Of a DNA stretch of 64,000 nt, positions 12,509 to 23,051 are shown piece after piece; the first letter of the stretch is position 1; the number at the start of each line of letters is the position of its first letter. The position numbers and the translations under genes were made by a program. The notes beneath the pieces were generated by a model. It worked only from the letters and a program-made list of their open reading frames with translations. It made no database searches and was not told where the DNA came from. Origin of the DNA: Morchella semilibera (Eukaryota > Ascomycota > Pezizomycetes > Pezizales > Morchellaceae); the NCBI GenBank assembly GCA_009192285.1, contig WBVU01000003.1:1147973-1211972 (forward strand), given 5' to 3'.

Positions 12509-14659
12509 ACTACGCACTCTCTTAGCCGCTGTACTAAGCTGTTACATTGTGTGTTACTCACCCCCACATAAAGCAGTTTCGGAGGCAGGTTCTGGGAACA
12601 TCTCTGCGTTTTTTTAGGAGCTTGACTTTTGCGAATTACTCTTTGGAATCCATGTATTGAGTTTCAATTGAATAGAGGCAAGACGATTTCTGGGAGCTTA
12701 ATAAAATTGAGGTGGGGGAATTGTTGAATTATCCTGCCATGATGGAGTGAAGAGGACTTTATCAAATGGAGATACTGGGGTCATTAAACAAAGAGTAGTG
12801 TATATCACACGTCCGACTAGGCATACAGTTAGCATACGGCACCAGAACAAATACATGCCTCAATATCCCGCCATAGAACAAATATTTACCCCCAAACATA
12901 GGTAAACCGGATCTAAGAGGTAGTTGCGAGATAGATACCTAAGCCCCCCCCCCCCCCCCACTCCACTCCCCGAAAAAAGAAAACGGAGCGAAAAGGGAAA
13001 AAAAAGAACCCCCGGAAAAACACCCCCTTAAGGAACACCTACAACCCCAATTCAAGTACCCATATCCATGCATATGGCTTGAGTCAAAGGGGCTTCCCTT
13101 CTTTGATTCTTTTTTCTTTTCTTCTCTTTCTCTTCGTTTTTTTTTGGGGGGGGGGGCCGAATTAGACAGCACACCTGCACAAAGATGATTACGACAATGA
13201 AGTAATTAAGGTCATACCGATTAAAGTCCCTCGCACATACCACTAAACTGGAACCGCTACTGCTGAGGTGTCTCTGGTTACTTCTGTTTCGGCGAGAAAG
13301 ACAGAACTAATAATCACAGTCGACCTTTGGGCCCTCTGCCCCTCTGGAACCCAACTGCCTAACCATTTCATAGAAACTCTATGGGCCTGCCGCCTCGCAC
13401 ATTGGTCTTGGGGAGTAGATTAGTTCCTGTAGTATTATATGCTGTAGTACTCGAGGTACCCCACGACGGAAACTGGAGCTAGGACGTCATAAAATGTCAC
13501 TCGGCTCTTGGGGAACTGAGATTGATGCAAGGATTTCTCCCCCTCCCACTGATTTGATGCGCAATAACCCCGCTGCCAAGAGAAAACACAAACACATGGA
13601 ATCCAAACTTCAGCACAAATCAACGACATCCTTTACATAACGGATTTTGTTTCCCTGCGATTAGACTCTCTTGCTCCTAAACAGAAGCCGTCTCTCACAT
13701 TCTACAAGCCTGACTAGCGCTATGCTGTACCACAGTAGCTAGGCTTCTAGCATTGTGTAACTACGCGAACTTCCTTCGCGGAATCTGCGGACTCGCCAGC
13801 TCTCGTCTACCCACCCCCTCATGCTTTACCAATCCACCTTTCTTCGCCGAACTATTCAAGGTTTGTATCCAAGCCTTCCACTGCAGATCGATAAATCACA
13901 AGAATCACGAACTAATTAAGTTTACAGCATGACCTTCTCTTCCGTGTACCCAAATTATGAACTACATAATACCTTTAGAGTGTGGTTACCTTGTAGTACC
14001 GGCAAGTCAAAAGCACATAGAGGTGCATATAGTCATACTATCATGCAACATCTACTCTTATTCCGTTCCGTAAGTTTTCTATGGCGGTGATGATAGCCAC
14101 AAAGCATCAGCTGCCTGAAAAACGCTACAAATATCCATTATATTGTTGCACTCCACGCCCAACGACTGGTCATGTTAAACCTGGACTAACGTCACGTAAG
14201 TAGCCAGGACGGTCAGGAGATACGTTGAGTTGGACAGAATCTGACAAACATGAGATAAACATTCAACACAAAACCCCAATCTAGTATCCGCTTGAGATTT
14301 ATAGTTTTGCTAAACCTCACCTGGGTGATATTCTTTCTATCTGTATCCGCACACAGCGACTATCAGCTTTTCAGAGCTATATCTATGGCGACTAGCCCAG
14401 GAACTTGGAAGAATATATCAAAATCACCCTCCCCATCTCCCAAGTCACGAGTCGTTGATAAAGACCTTAAGTCATTATCCCTTAAGACTTGACACAGGGA
14501 CACTGCTAAGTAAGGATCTTTCTGTACCAAAGCTAAGGTCCCAGCACTCAAGCACGTACCCCACAGCCACACGCCTCCATTCATAATTTCCTTTTTTCGC
14601 AAAGACCAAGCTAGGTTGGGTTTCAGCTACAGGGCGCTCAGACAGGGGTAATACCATTC
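12509..14659. other. intergenic with C and G homopolymer runs
   Basis: No convincing gene. A 16-base C run (12944-12959) is followed about 190 bases later by a 10- to 11-base G run (near 13147-13156), with T-rich and A-rich tracts between. These could pair but are more likely slippage-prone homopolymers. Short frames either lack an ATG or have no protein-like composition. A signal-peptide-like frame at 14292-14492 begins at a TTG codon and is not supported. Confidence 0.5.
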
Positions 14660-14660
14660 C

Positions 14661-14787
14661 TATAAAAGGAGCTTTTCACTTTAGAGATTTCAAAACGACT
14701 TAAACCTACTTGACCATTGAGAATATTTGTGCTACTTAGACACCGTACGCCTACCCTATACAACTAACACTTCTCTCTGCTTCTAGG
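14661..14787 (+). promoter_or_regulatory. TATA box and probable 5' leader of the 14788 gene
   Basis: A TATA element (TATAAAAGG) starts at 14661, 127 bases before the ATG. The leader ends in CTAACAC followed by a pyrimidine tract and TAG just before the ATG, which looks like the branch site and acceptor of a 5' UTR intron. No matching donor could be fixed. Confidence 0.4.
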
Positions 14788-16470
14788 ATGGCATCGAATT
14801 CCACTCGGGGAAGTTCAGCTTCCGCTAAAAAGAGCAAAAGGAGATCTCTCGTTAAAAAAGATAATAGCAGAGAAGCAATAGCATCTTGTAATAAAAGAGA
14901 GAGGATCAACCAAGATAGGATCTTCCGACCTTTGCGCAAGATAATCCCGAAACCCCCCGGTATTCAAAATAGTAAGGATCCAAGAGAAGGTGCTCTTGCA
15001 GAAGAAATACGGCAGATGAGGGCAGAGGAAGTACGAGAGATGAATGCTGAACAATCACGAATGTTGGGGAATGATACGGCAGCTACTGCTACACCCGTTA
15101 TTGTTGAGACACCCGCTACCGATTCAAGTCTTGACGGGGAATACTCGACTGATGATGAATACGTGAATACTATTAACAATGAAGGTTTGTCTCGCGGCCC
15201 CTCTACTGATAAACCAGCCGCAGGGCAAACAGAAACTATTGATATCGGCACTCAATTGCTCCATGGCCATCTCCTGGCTCCAGAAGCTTTGCCCCCGCCT
15301 CCATCCATCACCGGGTCCGAACCAGCAGTCGCTACTATTGTAGCCTCTGAGTGGAACGAGAATCACGAATATCATGCCAGTATCTTAGTACCCTCTAAGA
15401 TTATAGAACAAAACAATACCACTATGCATTCATTAGCCCAGGCACCTTCACCCCAAGTATCCTTCCAGCCGTTACCCCAGCCGCGGAGATCTCCTCGCCG
15501 CCATGTCCGCCGGGGCATTGCAGAACCTCCGAAGCGGCGGAGCCCAGCGGGGAGGCGCTTCTTGACCAGTTCAGGCTCCACCAGAGGTAGAACTAGTACA
15601 GGAGAGAATCCTCTGAATACACAGACACAGGGGGAAGGAGCCTTCACACAAGTCGCAGGCGCCACGGACAACGGCAGACCTACCAAGATAATTATCAAGT
15701 TCGGTAGGGGGCCTACAGATGTAGTGCCTGAGGTGGAAAATGGAAAGCAAGTCCACCTTGAGGGAACCAAGGGCGATTTCCGTCCAGAAGACGATGTTAG
15801 CACAGTTCAGGGAGTGATAATCCCCGAAGCGGTTCGGGACATGGACAATGACACAATTGACCCTACACGTCTGGTTGATCACCTTGATCCCGATAGAGGT
15901 GGTGTTTTGTGGGATCGTCAGGTTGATCTTTGGTGCGCCAGGCTCCTTGGGAACATCACCCCTGATGCCGCAGACTTCCAGAATGTCTATGACCTTATCC
16001 ACCCTGTTGATCCATATCCCCCACTGTCTCTAGGAGGATACAGCGGTGCTGGAGGTAAGACTTCGGTGAACGATGATATACTTTGGGACCCCAATGCTCC
16101 TGACGGCCACTTTACAGAGACATTTAACGGCGAGGTCCTAGTAGAGGTTTTGGAGATGTTACAAGCGGGCGAGGCCAGAAACCAAGTCGTTCACAGTACA
16201 TATCATCAAAAACCAATTGATTATACTTCTAATTATCAGCTAGTAGCCAGTGCATGGACAGGGATGCCAATCATGTACGACTGGACCCTCTATGGACACG
16301 GTAACGAAGACATAGAACTTCCTGAGTCCGATGCTTTTGGATATTATCTGGTGGAGAATGATAGTCAGGGGAAACCTGTTCGTAAATTCCATCCGTATAC
16401 GGACCAAGATTGGAATCATGCTGCATATGAAGCAGGTCCCCCACTACCCAAGTCTACCTCCGACCCTTGA
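14788..16470 (+). CDS. unrecognised single-exon protein (560 aa)
   Basis: Function unknown. One uninterrupted frame from the ATG at 14788, right after a probable 5' UTR splice acceptor, to the TGA at 16468-16470. The N terminus is basic and Ser-rich with a nuclear-localisation-like cluster (KKSKRRSLVKK, residues about 14-24) and a charged helical segment (EEIRQMRAEEVREMNAEQ). The middle is Pro/Ser/Thr-rich and low complexity, with a second Arg-rich patch (PRRSPRRHVRRG). The C-terminal 200 residues are better ordered and aromatic, with segments such as GGVLWDRQVDLWCARLLGN and SAWTGMPIMYDWTLYGHG; this is the only part likely to form a domain. No transmembrane segment. Long frames on the opposite strand inside it are shadows. 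Confidence 0.7.
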   Translation: MASNSTRGSSASAKKSKRRSLVKKDNSREAIASCNKRERINQDRIFRPLRKIIPKPPGIQNSKDPREGALAEEIRQMRAEEVREMNAEQSRMLGNDTAATATPVIVETPATDSSLDGEYSTDDEYVNTINNEGLSRGPSTDKPAAGQTETIDIGTQLLHGHLLAPEALPPPPSITGSEPAVATIVASEWNENHEYHASILVPSKIIEQNNTTMHSLAQAPSPQVSFQPLPQPRRSPRRHVRRGIAEPPKRRSPAGRRFLTSSGSTRGRTSTGENPLNTQTQGEGAFTQVAGATDNGRPTKIIIKFGRGPTDVVPEVENGKQVHLEGTKGDFRPEDDVSTVQGVIIPEAVRDMDNDTIDPTRLVDHLDPDRGGVLWDRQVDLWCARLLGNITPDAADFQNVYDLIHPVDPYPPLSLGGYSGAGGKTSVNDDILWDPNAPDGHFTETFNGEVLVEVLEMLQAGEARNQVVHSTYHQKPIDYTSNYQLVASAWTGMPIMYDWTLYGHGNEDIELPESDAFGYYLVENDSQGKPVRKFHPYTDQDWNHAAYEAGPPLPKSTSDP

Positions 16471-19434
16471 CACTCTACACCCTTCGACTATTCTTAAACT
16501 TTGTGTCCCGTTGGCCATATGGGCTGAAGGGGGCGGGGCTTGTTATTTCCTACTTTATTTTGTATCTCCACCCCCCCCCCCCCACTACCCATAGGGGCTG
16601 GCCCGAATCATTCTCATATGGGTCTTGGAGCTCCAGTCTATGCATACCATATGATTCCATCCCTTTCGAGTTATTCTATGTTTATTCTTTTTCACTTTCT
16701 TTATCCTTTTAGAGTTATCACTATGGATTGCTCATTCGAATATTTCCACTTCCTGCTGAGTACTTCACTACTGCCCTTAAATAGTCCAGTCTAGGATTTC
16801 AATTAAATAATTTTGCTACTCCGGGGTGTTGCTAGGTCGGTAAAGTAAGCGTGATATCTAGAACCTATTGATAACAAAGTACTCGTTACAGATATTTAGG
16901 AATAAACTGAGAAATCCACAGGCCACATTGGACATCCTCCACGTGCATGCGGCGACAAAAGGCAAACAAGCCTGAAAGCCGCATCAAGCCACGGCCTTGT
17001 AGAAAGTACTTCAACTCCCCTTAGCGACGAGAGCCAAACCGAGAAACACTCATATACCCGCATTTACTCATGTCCAAGACGGGATTTATTTCACTGGGGT
17101 GCTCCCGATTAAAAATCGCTCCGTACGTAGCCCCATGGCCTTTCTACTACAGTCCTAAACAAGATCGTAATACCTCCAGCCAGAGTGTTGAAGAATTTGA
17201 CAATTCCTACTTAGCTCCTAGCTTTAGTGGATAGGGTCCCAGTAACTAATACCTTAACCATTGTCTTCGAGCGATCCCACCAGTTCTTACCAACGTGTAA
17301 ACGCCTGCGTCCCCCAGTCTCCAAGGCTTGATCCTATGCATGATGCATAATCAAAATCTGATCAGCTACGAGTCATACTATGGTATTATGGATTTTGGAA
17401 TATCTCTTTAACGAGTTTAATTATGTGTAATTGAGAGGCAGTATATAGTTTCCGTGGCTCGGCCTATATCAGGGATTTGGTTGTCGGGTCACGAGGAGTC
17501 ACTCGTCGAGTGATAGTCCGTGCAAATAATCATGTGACTTGACGTCAACATCAAAAACAATGCATATATCGCTTATGAAAGGTCCGGCAAGGGCGACAAT
17601 ACAAGATGACAGATATACCCCAAAAGGGTATCCACTGCATCCAAGCCTCTTACCCAACCCGCAGAAGACGCAAGCGAAAAATACAAGTTCTAATCGACAA
17701 TCCTACAAGGTTTAGTGTTAAACTACCCCCCGTTAGAAGATTTGCTCCAGACAAGCTGTCTGCTGGGGCCTTTAGAGTAATGGTACCCAGCGCGTTAACC
17801 CACCATGGAACAGGGCCTAAATATTACGCGCTCCGCACTTTTGTGACCAGGCGGAAGCCGAACACTCCTGTTGCTTGAACGTAACTATGTATATGTTTGG
17901 CATTCTATTCACAGCTCTACATGTTACTATATATTACCCAAAGGAGTAAAGAACAACATATTAACCATACATATACCTAGTCATTATATTGAGATAGGTT
18001 GGACGCGGTGGGGGTAAAATGGTGGCGGGAGCGGTGTTGGTGAAAAACATCGTTGAGTGCGGTGGGGCGGTGGCGTGGGCGGGAGGCTATCCTTGGTTGG
18101 GTCTTGACCTTCGAGAAGGCTTGTTCAAACTGTGTGTTGAACCAGCTTTGGGACCTGGGCTTTTTAGAATCATCTTTGGGCGGGTGCGGCGCAAACAGCA
18201 CGGGGCGGCGAGCTGCTGGCCCCCCCCCCCCCACTGCGTAAAAGACCTAAAGGCGACCTACGTAAGGCCCTATATTCCAGCACAACACACAAAGAGATAG
18301 GCACTTACTATCGAAAGTTTCATCAAGCTTCATGACGTTTATCCTCGCTTGCCTTCAATATACAGAGCCACTGTTTATGTGGTTAGGCCGGTTGGGGTGG
18401 TTACGCCCTACCTTGGATCGAGACCGGCCCTTACCATCCGAAACCATGCCTCATAGGTTCAACATCGAATTTTTCATGGGTTGGGGTTACCGTGGTGGGC
18501 TGCTCTGGATCACGGGTCACGAGGTCGTGCCTACTACCAAAGGCGGTCTGAAGGAATCATTTCTCCTGCACCATGACGGTTTTACCAGCTAGGCTGTCTT
18601 CTTGGCCCGCCAAAGAGTCTGGAAACTCCTCCACTAGATATCTTGGAATTTGCGTTGGACACTATGGCATCCAAAGTGTAAATCAGGCTTTATCAAATGT
18701 ATCCGTCTTACTTTCACTCCCAATATCTTCCCTCCCCAGCACACCCCTACACTCTAGTCCTAAATCTTGTTATCTAAGGAACAAAAATCTATTGGGAGTT
18801 AGCATACTTGACAACCGCGAGGATTCATCGTCTCTTCGAGTAATTAAATTAGACAAGTTGATTTATCAGGTCCGTTTCAAGGCAACCAGGTATCAGGGGT
18901 CTGAATGGGTACTTTAGGTAGGTATTTAACGGGGAGTGTGCTAGGGTTCGTTCATTTACAGTGACTCGTTGGGCCACGAACTGTGATGGGCATTACGGGC
19001 TACCTCCTCTCTTGCCAGGCTGGGTCATTGAATTTTATTTGTAAACCGAACTCGGCGGACATTTATATCCTAGGTAAAGCAGGTAACCCGGGCTCAAAAG
19101 CAACTACACATTTTACAAAGAGCAGAGGTATCCAGTTGTGATAGTAGATAGAATACCCTCTTCATTTTAGCCTCTAAGAGTGATTCTCGTAAGTGCTACA
19201 TACCAATAATGAACTCACTACATGTATCGTCAATAATCATTCTGCGGGGTGCAGGACAGGCCTACACTAGGTCTCGCCCACCATACTCGTGCTTCCGCTT
19301 GTCCCAAGGGACGTTTTGTGCGCCTGATCCATACCAGTAACTTTGCAGTGTTTCTTGGGTGTGGTGGCGTGGTTGTCGGTGCTAGTCCATTCTAAGTTCT
19401 TTTTGAAAGCAGGAAGATTCTTTCCCCACGGGCC
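16471..19434. other. intergenic, no supportable gene
   Basis: C runs occur at about 16568 and 18221. Open frames at 18332-18592 and 18573-18917 (+) have no recognisable domain and no clear exon structure. The frame at 17606-17878 is listed separately as a weak candidate. A TACATGTA palindrome lies at 19219-19226. Confidence 0.45.
17606..17878 (+). CDS. weak candidate small basic protein (90 aa)
   Basis: Begins at a true ATG and encodes a short protein rich in Arg and Lys (YPTRRRRKRKIQ near the N terminus). No domain recognised. The length is well within what chance allows, and no introns or promoter elements support it. Listed only because the frame is intact and its composition differs from surrounding translated noise. 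Confidence 0.18.
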   Translation: MTDIPQKGIHCIQASYPTRRRRKRKIQVLIDNPTRFSVKLPPVRRFAPDKLSAGAFRVMVPSALTHHGTGPKYYALRTFVTRRKPNTPVA

Positions 19435-19756
19435 ATGCCTTGTCTACCTTTCGGGATTAGAGCTAGGTGGTCTGCTGAGCACGATGTCGCTTTGACAGAG
19501 GCCCTTTGGTTTGAAAATTCAGCCCACCACCATAACCCCCCAAATGGCATATCGGAATCACAGTGGCAAATGGTGTGGAGACGTGGAACTGGTCCTTACT
19601 ACATTAGATTGGGATGCATTCGGCAGATACATACCCAGACAGGCGATGGACTCCTCGTCCGTAAAGAATGTCATTTCGTTTGTTGTGAAAACCGAGCCTA
19701 GCATGGTGTTAAGAGCGGAGTATGGAAAAGTTAGGGGCCGACTAGGAGCACGGTAG
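19435..19756 (+). pseudogene. possible decayed Myb-like ORF
   Basis: Frame one from the ATG at 19435 contains RWSAEHDVALTEAL, which resembles the first helix and first Trp of a Myb/SANT repeat. The next frame over, open from 19511 to 19756, contains LDWDAFGRYIPRQAMDSSSV, which resembles the later helices. A short intron (GTGTGG to TTAG, about 19573-19607) or one frameshift could join them. Evidence is only this two-part resemblance. It lies about 460 bases upstream of the gene at 20219. Confidence 0.28.
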
Positions 19757-20218
19757 AGGGCCTTAAGATGTTGTGGCAAGCCACGGAGCGGCAAAACCAA
19801 ATCGACCTGCCTGGACCATCTGGTGCCGTCCTACTGAGCTGCTAATCAAGTACACTACTCTCATGAGATTGCCACGGGCCATCTCCCCATACCCCCTCCA
19901 CTATATAAATACCTCTGAGGAGATGACCGTTGGAACCCCCAAAAAGACAGAATTTACCAAAAACCCCCCCAGATCTAAGATCACATTCATTGCCAAGAAG
20001 CTCACTGCTAGTTCTCTCTACTTGTTACCAAGCCGTATAACTCTTTACCCTATCACAACACCATTAGCCTTAAAGAAAACGGTAAATATTGCCGCGGAAT
20101 TTCTTTGGTACGTACTATAAAAGCGAAACTATGTCGAGGTAATGGCCTCATAGCCAAGTATTCTAACATTCTCGGGCAGCCGTCAACCAGCAAGAACAAA
20201 CAATCGACGAAAACCATA

Positions 20219-21729
20219 ATGCAGACCTTTGAAACCTCAGTCAGCACAAACGCCAACATGGCTCAAAGCAACTTCATGATGGGAATTACTCCCGTCCCTG
20301 CGTTCCAAAAAAGGAATGTGAACGAGATCGTCCTTCCAAATAATTCTCTCGTCCAAGGATGGATACCACGTGACGCCTTCACGACTGGTCTCACAAACGA
20401 CTCCCTCCTTGACAGGCGTTCCTTTGAAAAGCTTACTTATTATGTTGTTGGATTGGTTCGAAAAGAGCGTACTCTTTTGACGGATAAGGCGCGGCGTGTT
20501 GAGTGTAACAACAGGTTATATAAGTTTGCAAGGCAGGTATTGCCCATCATTTGGGGCGAGAGGTATATACAGAACGGGCATTTCCAGATCGGACAGTTTT
20601 CATTGTACGTTTCCTAACCCCCTATCTCTATAATCTAAGAGGCACTCTAACAGGCTGGTGGATGCAGCTTCTTTAATATTATAAAGAAATTAGTCAAAAT
20701 CCTTATGTTGAAGAGAAATCAGTTGCCGAGATCGACAATCCAGCGCTTTGAGCACGTATCCTTTTGGGCAGAGTCCTGCGAGTCGATCGAGTTCAACGAT
20801 GCCGCCGGCAACAGCAAAGGCAACCATGATAGGGTCGCATATAAATACCTCTACCCGGCATACAAGGTAGATTGCAGAGTCTTCATCGAGATTTGTGAAG
20901 CAAATGCTTTCCTTGGGCAGCATCAGAAGCGCAGCCACGAGTTTGATCTGAATAACTCTGCCGCGACAACAGCTTTCAGCATCTACCCTGTTGCAGCAAA
21001 TGTGAACTATACTGCGCTACCGACACCACGCAATACGCCCTCTGTTGCATCAAATGCGAGCTATCCTGCTCCCACAACAGTTCTCAACATCCCTCCTGCT
21101 CCAACAAATGTGACCTATACTGCTGCAACGGCACCTGTGAACTTCATCTCTAGTGCAACGGATATGGGCTATATTACTGCGATGACACCTGCCAACAACT
21201 CTACTGTTCTTGCAAATCCGAACTCTCCAAATACCGATCTCTCGAGAAGCCCTAAGAGAGCCAGGTTGGTCTCCTCCACACCGCAGTTGGGGCTAAGACA
21301 TGGCAAGGCGCCAGTACATGAGGTTGTAAGTGCTCCTCATTAGAAATCCCCCGACTTTAAACGTCTTTATGAGATATTTTCTAACCCGAACTCTCTGTTG
21401 TATAGTTATCCACCACTGACAGAAATGTGTCCTTGAATCTCCCGATTGCTTGTGCCGGGAATGATCATGAGATCCCGATCTCAAATGCAGATTGGCATCA
21501 AACAGTTGTTCATGATACAAATGACCATCAGCTATATATCTTTGGTAGTAATGGTCCAAACCCCCACCAATCTCAGCCACTCCCGTTCGACTTTTCCTTC
21601 GAAAGTGAGTTTAATCGATTCATCCATCACCAGTCCCTTCCGGCCGATATGTCGGGGTTGAATGGTACTTTTGAACCTCTGCAAAGAGAGAACGGCGACG
21701 GGTACGGTGTGGCTGGGTATTGCCGATAA
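20219..21729 (+). CDS. unrecognised protein with 18-residue tandem repeat (about 461 aa)
   Basis: Three exons: 20219-20608, 20654-21325 and 21406-21729. Intron 2 (80 nt) is well supported (GTAAGT donor, CTAAC branch, TATAG acceptor, phase 0). Intron 1 is less sure: the frame-preserving donor is GTTTCC at 20609, giving a 45-nt intron, whereas the better-looking donor GTACGT at 20605 would run into an early stop. The start ATG at 20219 is the first in the frame with protein-like composition; a further upstream exon from an ATG at 19923 is possible. The N-terminal 200 residues look globular and basic, with no family recognised. Residues about 239-320 are four and a half copies of an 18-residue Ala/Pro/Thr/Asn-rich unit. 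A basic SPKRARL follows, then an acidic, Asn/His-rich C terminus. Possibly a transcription-related protein, by composition only. Confidence 0.62.
20978..21223 (+). repeat. in-gene 54-bp tandem repeat, 4.5 copies
   Basis: Units at 20978-21031, 21032-21085, 21086-21139, 21140-21193 and a partial 21194-21223. Each keeps the frame and encodes 18 residues with a shared pattern of Pro/Ala, Asn, Tyr and Thr. Divergence between units shows the array is old or under relaxed constraint. Confidence 0.85.
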
Positions 21730-22932
21730 ATAGGAATTTAATTTCCAATAGTTGCCTGTTAACTGTTTGCATTGAGGTAGAAAAGTGGTGGAATACTGTA
21801 AATATCATATATTAGCAATATTTGTACTGAAATAGATCTTGCTACCTGCTTGCTAAATTTAACTCATATGTGCATATTCTAATATAAATTCGTGCTTTTC
21901 TTTGACGTCGCTCCCGAATTATGGGTGAATATTAAATTGTCTTTCCCGTTATCTTGTGCACTGAAGAAAAATCCCTCCGAGAAACATCTTAGATCTCAGC
22001 ATGAGCTTTGGCCAACACGGAGGAAGTAAAGTTTGATCCGCATTCATGCCACCAAGCTCCACAATTAATCCCTGTTCTATAGTGCTTGTCGTTATCCAAA
22101 TATCCACCCTGCTCCACGCACCGGGCAAGCAAACTGAAGCAATGCATCACCATGAGCCCTATCTGAAGAAACGGGGTCTCTCCGGGGATAGCAGATGGTC
22201 ACCAGGTATTTGTTTTATTCACCTTATTTGGTTCCAATCCTCTCCCTACCTCTTACTTCTATTACGAATCCTACATCATATTCAACTCTCTATCGCCACA
22301 CCAGAATAGTCCGGTTAATCTATGTCTACGTATAAGTGGTGCATCTATCACGCTTAGTGTAATCCTCAGGTGGGTATCCTGGTCGGGATAGACTATTACT
22401 AAGAATCACCCCCAAGCCAGAAGCTGGCTCTGGGCAGCTGCAGTAGGACTGGAGTTCGAATCCGTGAAAGTGAGTGTATCTACATGTACCGTTGGGGGGG
22501 GTCAGAAGTGGACTAAGTCGGACTGGGCCTAGGTCAGGCATAGCAACCCCGAAGTTACCTGAGGCTTTACTTACACAATATCTAGGGCACAAACACTACC
22601 GCTGCGTGGGCTTCCCCGACCTCACGGTACCCGCGGCGCGACGAGTTTACAAGTCTCTTAATACTAGACCCACGTGATACATAGTAGAAAAGGTAATGAA
22701 TTACTTTGGTAGCTTGGGGAGCTTAGTGGTATTTTGATAGTCTAATGAGGTTATAGACTTGCGGTTTGGTTTGGGTGGCACTCGCTCCTACCTTTGAAAC
22801 GAGCCTAATGGGCCTACAGTATGAGGAAATGGGGCGAAGTGATTACCATAAGACTACGGAATTTAATGATGGATACCAAATTCAACCGCCGCTAGAGGAG
22901 GTGTAATGTAGTAATTATTAAAATATGGAAAT
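21730..22932. other. intergenic, no supportable gene
   Basis: Downstream region of the 20219 gene followed by sequence with no supported frame. A T-loop-like string (GAGTTCGAATCC, near 22452) occurs without the other arms of a tRNA. A TACATGTA palindrome lies at 22481-22488, followed by an eight-G run. Confidence 0.5.
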
Positions 22933-23051
22933 ACTGGTCTCGTGCCCATCCCCTATTTTGGTGTGTTTGGTGTGGTTAGTATATTAGGATGTACCGGTAT
23001 CGAGCCACACCACAAAAAGAATACCGATGAGGTATGGGAACGAGACTAGGG
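22933..23051. mobile_element. small inverted-repeat (MITE-like) element, about 120 bp
   Basis: The left end (ACTGGTCTCGTGCCCATCCC, from 22933) matches the reverse complement of the right end (ending CGAGACTAGGG near 23051) at about 16 of 20 positions. A second inner inverted pair (GGTGTGG against CCACACC) lies closer to the centre. No coding capacity. No clear target duplication seen. Confidence 0.45.

Noticed and set aside
15372-16002. Two 143-codon minus-strand frames
   Set aside because: Antisense shadows of the 560-aa gene at 14788-16470.
18019-18300. 93-codon Gly/Val-rich frame and its antisense partner
   Set aside because: Overlapping frames on both strands in GC-skewed DNA ending in a C run, with no domain; the antisense frame starts at GTG.
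19923-20120. Possible mating-type alpha-box-like segment (PPRSKITFIAKKLTASSLYL)
   Set aside because: Spacing and key residues do not match the alpha-box pattern; at most an extra upstream exon of the 20219 gene.
22440-22480. tRNA T-arm-like string GAGTTCGAATCC
   Set aside because: No matching acceptor, D or anticodon arms at proper spacing on either strand.
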